Source: Neurospora intermedia
Taxonomy: Eukaryota; Ascomycota; Sordariomycetes; Sordariales; Sordariaceae
DNA length: 64,000 bases
Direction of reading: 5' to 3'
Assembly (NCBI GenBank): GCA_037102815.1
Contig: BTPP01000005.1
Coordinates: forward strand, 1,054,001 to 1,118,000
Shown: positions 60,454 through 64,000 of the stretch, one piece after another
Position numbering within the stretch: position 1 is the first letter of the stretch
How the letters are laid out: each line of letters opens with the position of its first letter
The notes under the pieces: generated by a model
Told to the model about the DNA's origin: nothing
Seen by the model: only the letters and a program-made list of their open reading frames with translations
Databases searched by the model: none
Made by a program: the position numbers and the translations under genes

Positions 60454-62689
60454 GAACGCATGAGGCAGCAAGTGGCAGATGCGCGGAATGCTCAACGTGA
60501 TGGGAAGAAAGAAGGGGCGGAGTAAATTAATGATGCTTTCCTCCCGTCAAGTTGGATATGGAGCAAAAGCATGGAATTATTCACCATATGCTTTGAAGAT
60601 TCAAAACAAGCAAAACGCCAAGGTGTAATGGATAGAAGTAAGTATTAGCCAGCGGTTAATGACATAATTATTGTTCTCTTACAAGTCGAACCAGATTTCG
60701 ACCGTGTTCGCCTCCGATCCCAAAACTTGGTAATGGACCGCCGGAATAACATCCGCAATTTCAATAAAAACAAGCCCAAATAATCTTGACGTTACTCTGT
60801 CAGCAACCACAAGTTACACCACATTCTTACAAAAGGTGGCTGTAAAAGCCGGTGAGGGTACTTGGTATAAATGGTCCAAAAGTTGCAGTAAAGTCACAAA
60901 CCATCCACCTCCAACATCGGCGGCTTCTTCTTAACGGACAAGTCTAATTGTTCGGGTCTTTGTCCGTCGAATGGAGGCATGGCAATTCTTTCCCGATAGT
61001 GACGACGGCGTGACATGGAAACTATGGTTATCGCAGATTGAGGTTACAGAAGTCGAGTAGTTACATAGTGCCATTCAGATGCAGATATGACCTGAGAGCA
61101 AGCATTCTCAGGAATCTTGGAGTCGATGATAGGTGCCCAATCATGGCGACTCTTGCCACCTTTCTTCATTTTGTCTTAGTTTCCTCCAGGAAGGTGCCCT
61201 TTCGCAACTCTATTACAATACATTGCAGAATAATTTGTCAATTCTCACCACACTATTCTTCCTCAACCTGTTCCCCAGATTTGTCAACTCAGGGTGCCAG
61301 CTGCAAGTGTTACACTACATACATCACATACGACTTCACCGCCTCCACAATTTGATTCTTGACGGCTCAATTGCTTTGTGCACATGCAACTCTACGACAG
61401 ATGACCGTTGGATTGAACAGTGCGAATGGAGATATCTCCGTGCAGCGAGTGAAGCGAACAGTTCGGATTGTGAACGAATCAATACAAAGGAGAGTGCACA
61501 AACGAGAAACAGGAACGAGACCGATGGCAAGGTGAGACTCTTTTCTTTGGGGTCTGGGTAATAGATGGGAATCGCAATTATGTATGGTGATAGCTACCGT
61601 ATGGCCAAACCACCCTCACGTCACACGACAACCAAGCCCAGAAGACTGTCCCAATCGTTGCACTTGCGCACTTGTGGTGCCAGATCCCGTAACGACCGAG
61701 ATTCCATTGTGACGATGGGGAACGGTCAGTCATCACCAATGACAAAAACTCGGGGGGCTGCCGTCCAGGTGCCGTGTCCTCATGCTACCTTTGTACCTAC
61801 ATAGTAAGAGAGGGGTTCATTACTTAGGAAGGGTGATCCACATGAACATCCTACGGTACACTAAAATCCAGCAGCTAAAAGTGAGGGTATTCAGTTGCGA
61901 GCTGAATGTGCTACTACTTATTGTACTTGTTGGACAATGGGATGGATGATTTCCAGATTACGGTAGTGTACTATGTAGTGTACCGTACCCAAGCGGTGAT
62001 ACTTACAGCGATACTGATGCCCCATTAATTAGCGGGGAAATAGCCAAGATGAAGAGAAAAGACCCCACCTAACGTGGGCCAAGCATCTTGCTTTTTTCTT
62101 GGCAACCGTCCACCACATGCCCGCTGCGGGTGGTGCATGGATTGATCGCGAAAATTGAATTGCGCAGACTTTTTGTTTTCTTTGCGACAAGGCGACCGAA
62201 AAAAAATACGAACCGAAAGCCCGGATCAGGCACAAGAATCCGACTTGCTTTCGGCAGCCCCAGTACTCGCTCCCGAGACAGACTGACAGCCTCGAAACGG
62301 GAAGGGAACTGAGGGGTAGCAGGAACTGGCAACTGGCAACGACCAGATCCTATTCCATCACCATCTTCGACTCGTCCACTTGTTGGTGTTTTATATTTAT
62401 AGTTATTCTTTTTGGCATCGTCGCAAAAGCACAACAGCACCTAGCCTGCCGCGCAGGATACAGCTTGGCGCATACTGTACGAATCTCACAAGGCTGTCGT
62501 CCATCGAGTCCATCCGAGTCTAAAGGACAAAAGAGGCTCCCCATCACCCTTCATACATATACACTAGTTGAGGTCCTCACATACATCACACTGAGGTGTC
62601 CAAGACGAGAGGAATATACACAAAAATAACGGCTGCCAAGCGAGAAAGCACGGAAGAGCAACCCGGCACCTCACCTCAAGCAGAACAAG
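60454..62689. other. 2.2-kb intergenic region
   Basis: The 3' flank of the PEX33-like gene and the upstream region of the Ser/Thr-rich gene. Only short frames without codon bias are present. No RNA gene is recognised. Confidence 0.5.
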
Positions 62690-63212
62690 ATGCATAACGA
62701 CGAGACGGTGATCTCAGATGTGCCAGACATGATCAATAAAGCGCCGATCATTCCTGGCCACTCACCCTCTCCGGCTGTGGCTGGCATGTCGGGGTCAGAG
62801 CACAACAACACCACCATTACCACCACCACGGTCACCACCGATACTGTCACCACCACCACCCCTACCACAACCGAGTCCGTGCCTAGGCCCGGGCCTGTTG
62901 GACATGGGACTGAATATGGTGTTCAGGTTGCCGGGCGTGTCACTGGCTCTGCCTCTGGCTCTGGCATTCACGATGACCAGATTGGTAACGCCCCCGTCAC
63001 TGGCATTTCCTCGGATCAAGCTGGCGCATCTGGCATTTCTTCCTCGTCGTCTTCGTCACAGCAACAACATCAACAGCAGAAGCAGCAGGAAAATGAACAT
63101 GGGTTGAACACCACCATCATTGCCAGCAACCGCTTAAAAACATCAACCTCCACGGAAGAGCAAGAAGTCACCCTCAAGAGCAGTTTAGTTCCCAACACTG
63201 GCATCGACAAGA
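62690..63212 (+). CDS. Ser/Thr/Gln-rich protein, first exon (partial gene)
   Basis: Not recognised. The ATG at 62690 (AACAAGATGC) opens a 174-codon exon ending in GAC-AAG-A before a consensus donor GTGAGT at 63213. It is low-complexity: Thr-rich TTTVTTDTVTTTTPTTT, a Ser/Gln stretch SSSSSSQQQHQQQKQQ, and a more ordered end VTLKSSLVPNTGIDK. A second exon may begin at 63339 (CTGTAG|AC), in phase, continuing NLAATVSQGPVIVHSS. A further coding-looking stretch (PDEQQDIIPLQAKPAPHQPD, in another frame) starts near 63771 after a CTAAC/TTCCAG acceptor and runs off the window. The exon structure past 63213 is unresolved and the 3' end is not in the window. Confidence 0.55.
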
Positions 63213-64000
63213 GTGAGTTACCATTCTTATTCTCTTCATCATTACCAACATCCTGATGGGAACCGCACATGTCGTTTTGTTTAGCTTCGTCAGGTCTGGA
63301 CTCTAGCCTGTCTGCATGTCTTTGATTGTACACTGTAGACTTGGCCGCCACTGTTAGTCAAGGACCAGTCATCGTCCACTCATCGTCAGCCATTTCCAAG
63401 GCGGCACTGCCCGTTTTTTTTTTTTTTCCACTTTCTTTTTTTCATGTCCTTCAATTTGATCCTATAATACACCAGATCTACCTACCTCATCTTGGCATAT
63501 CTTCTTCTTTGTTGGACAACTCTCATTTAACAATTCCTGCTCCTCTCCTATCTGTCTATATCTCTCGTGTCCTATGCCACCCGTCTTCAACAGGGATCCA
63601 CAATCTTGTTTGTCTAGCTTCCCCAACTTCTCACGGACCTCATTCGGCATTCATTACATACTAAAAAACCTTGTTTTCTCCGGAATCCCACGTTATCAAA
63701 ACGGACGAGGAGAAAAAAAAAGGCAATGCGCTGATCGCTAACGCGTGGTCGTACTCCGGATCTTCCAGCCCCAGACGAGCAGCAGGACATCATACCACTT
63801 CAAGCCAAGCCGGCCCCGCATCAGCCAGACCATTCTGTAGACCACCCTATCGACCACCCTGGCCACTATCCAAAGGACCCCGGTGACCCCAGTGACGACC
63901 ATCCGGTACAGGCTAGCGAGTCTAACCGCAATCACTACCCCAGTTGCTGCCCGCGTGCTCAACCTGGCTCGCGGCCCCCCGCGTCGCCGTCGACTTATAT
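63213..64000 (+). other. Intronic and coding remainder of the partial gene at the right edge
   Basis: Contains a T-rich tract (63414-63428), a candidate exon from 63339, and a Pro/Asp/His-rich open frame from about 63771 to the window end. The frame (DHPIDHPGHYPKDPGDP) looks like disordered protein sequence. Confidence 0.4.

Noticed and set aside
59665-60495. 276-codon minus-strand frame
   Set aside because: Antisense of PEX33 exon 2; Arg/Val-rich with no motif.

Overview
The window is nuclear DNA of a filamentous ascomycete, almost certainly Neurospora or a very close relative. Genes carry short introns (about 50-130 nt) with GTAAGT/GTATGT-type donors and CTAAC/CTGAC branch sites. Coding sequence favours C in third positions, genes sit on both strands, and intergenic DNA is long and full of microsatellites. 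The gene order glucoamylase gla-1, a Rab11/Ypt31 GTPase, BRX1, the class II histone deacetylase hda-1, then GAPDH (gpd-1/ccg-7) matches the N. crassa block I remember as running from about NCU01517 to NCU01528. That identification is from memory and was not searched.

Layout. 0.5 kb: tRNA-Arg(ACG) (-). 1.2-3.1 kb: gla-1 (-). 7.0-9.0 kb: SART-1/Snu66 tri-snRNP protein (+), with an apparent one-base frameshift. 10 kb: a 71-residue single-pass membrane protein (-). 12.4-13.5 kb: secreted DJ-1/PfpI-like protein (+). 14.2-18.5 kb: 1443-residue chromodomain protein (-). 20.8-21.8 kb: Rab11/Ypt31 (+). 23.0-24.1 kb: BRX1 (+). 26.4-28.9 kb: hda-1 (+). 31.1-31.7 kb: Gln-rich nuclear protein (+). 32.0-34.1 kb: SR/GDR-repeat protein (+) whose first exon may lie at 30.1 kb. 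36.3-37.4 kb: gpd-1 (-). 41.6-42.3 kb: small coiled-coil protein (-). 44.2-47.3 kb: two Gln/Asn-rich frames in the same phase, separated by one TAG (-). 48.4-49.1 kb: AT-hook protein (-). 55.8-57.1 kb: INO80 subunit Ies2 (-). 59.1-60.5 kb: PEX33/Pex14-17-like peroxin (+) with a probable GC-AG intron. 62.7 kb to the end: the start of a Ser/Thr-rich gene (+) that runs off the window.

These are separately transcribed housekeeping and regulatory genes. The one functional theme is chromatin: HDA-1, a large chromodomain protein 8 kb away, Ies2 of INO80 and an AT-hook protein. The others serve starch breakdown, glycolysis, splicing, ribosome assembly, secretory traffic and peroxisome import. I found no transposon, CRISPR-like array or biosynthetic cluster. 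The points most worth checking are the in-frame TAG at 46910, the SART-1 frameshift near 7477, the possible nested gene at 30.1-34.1 kb, the GC-AG intron, the in-frame 51-nt intron, and the near-perfect 20-bp hairpin at 50.6 kb in a gene-poor stretch.
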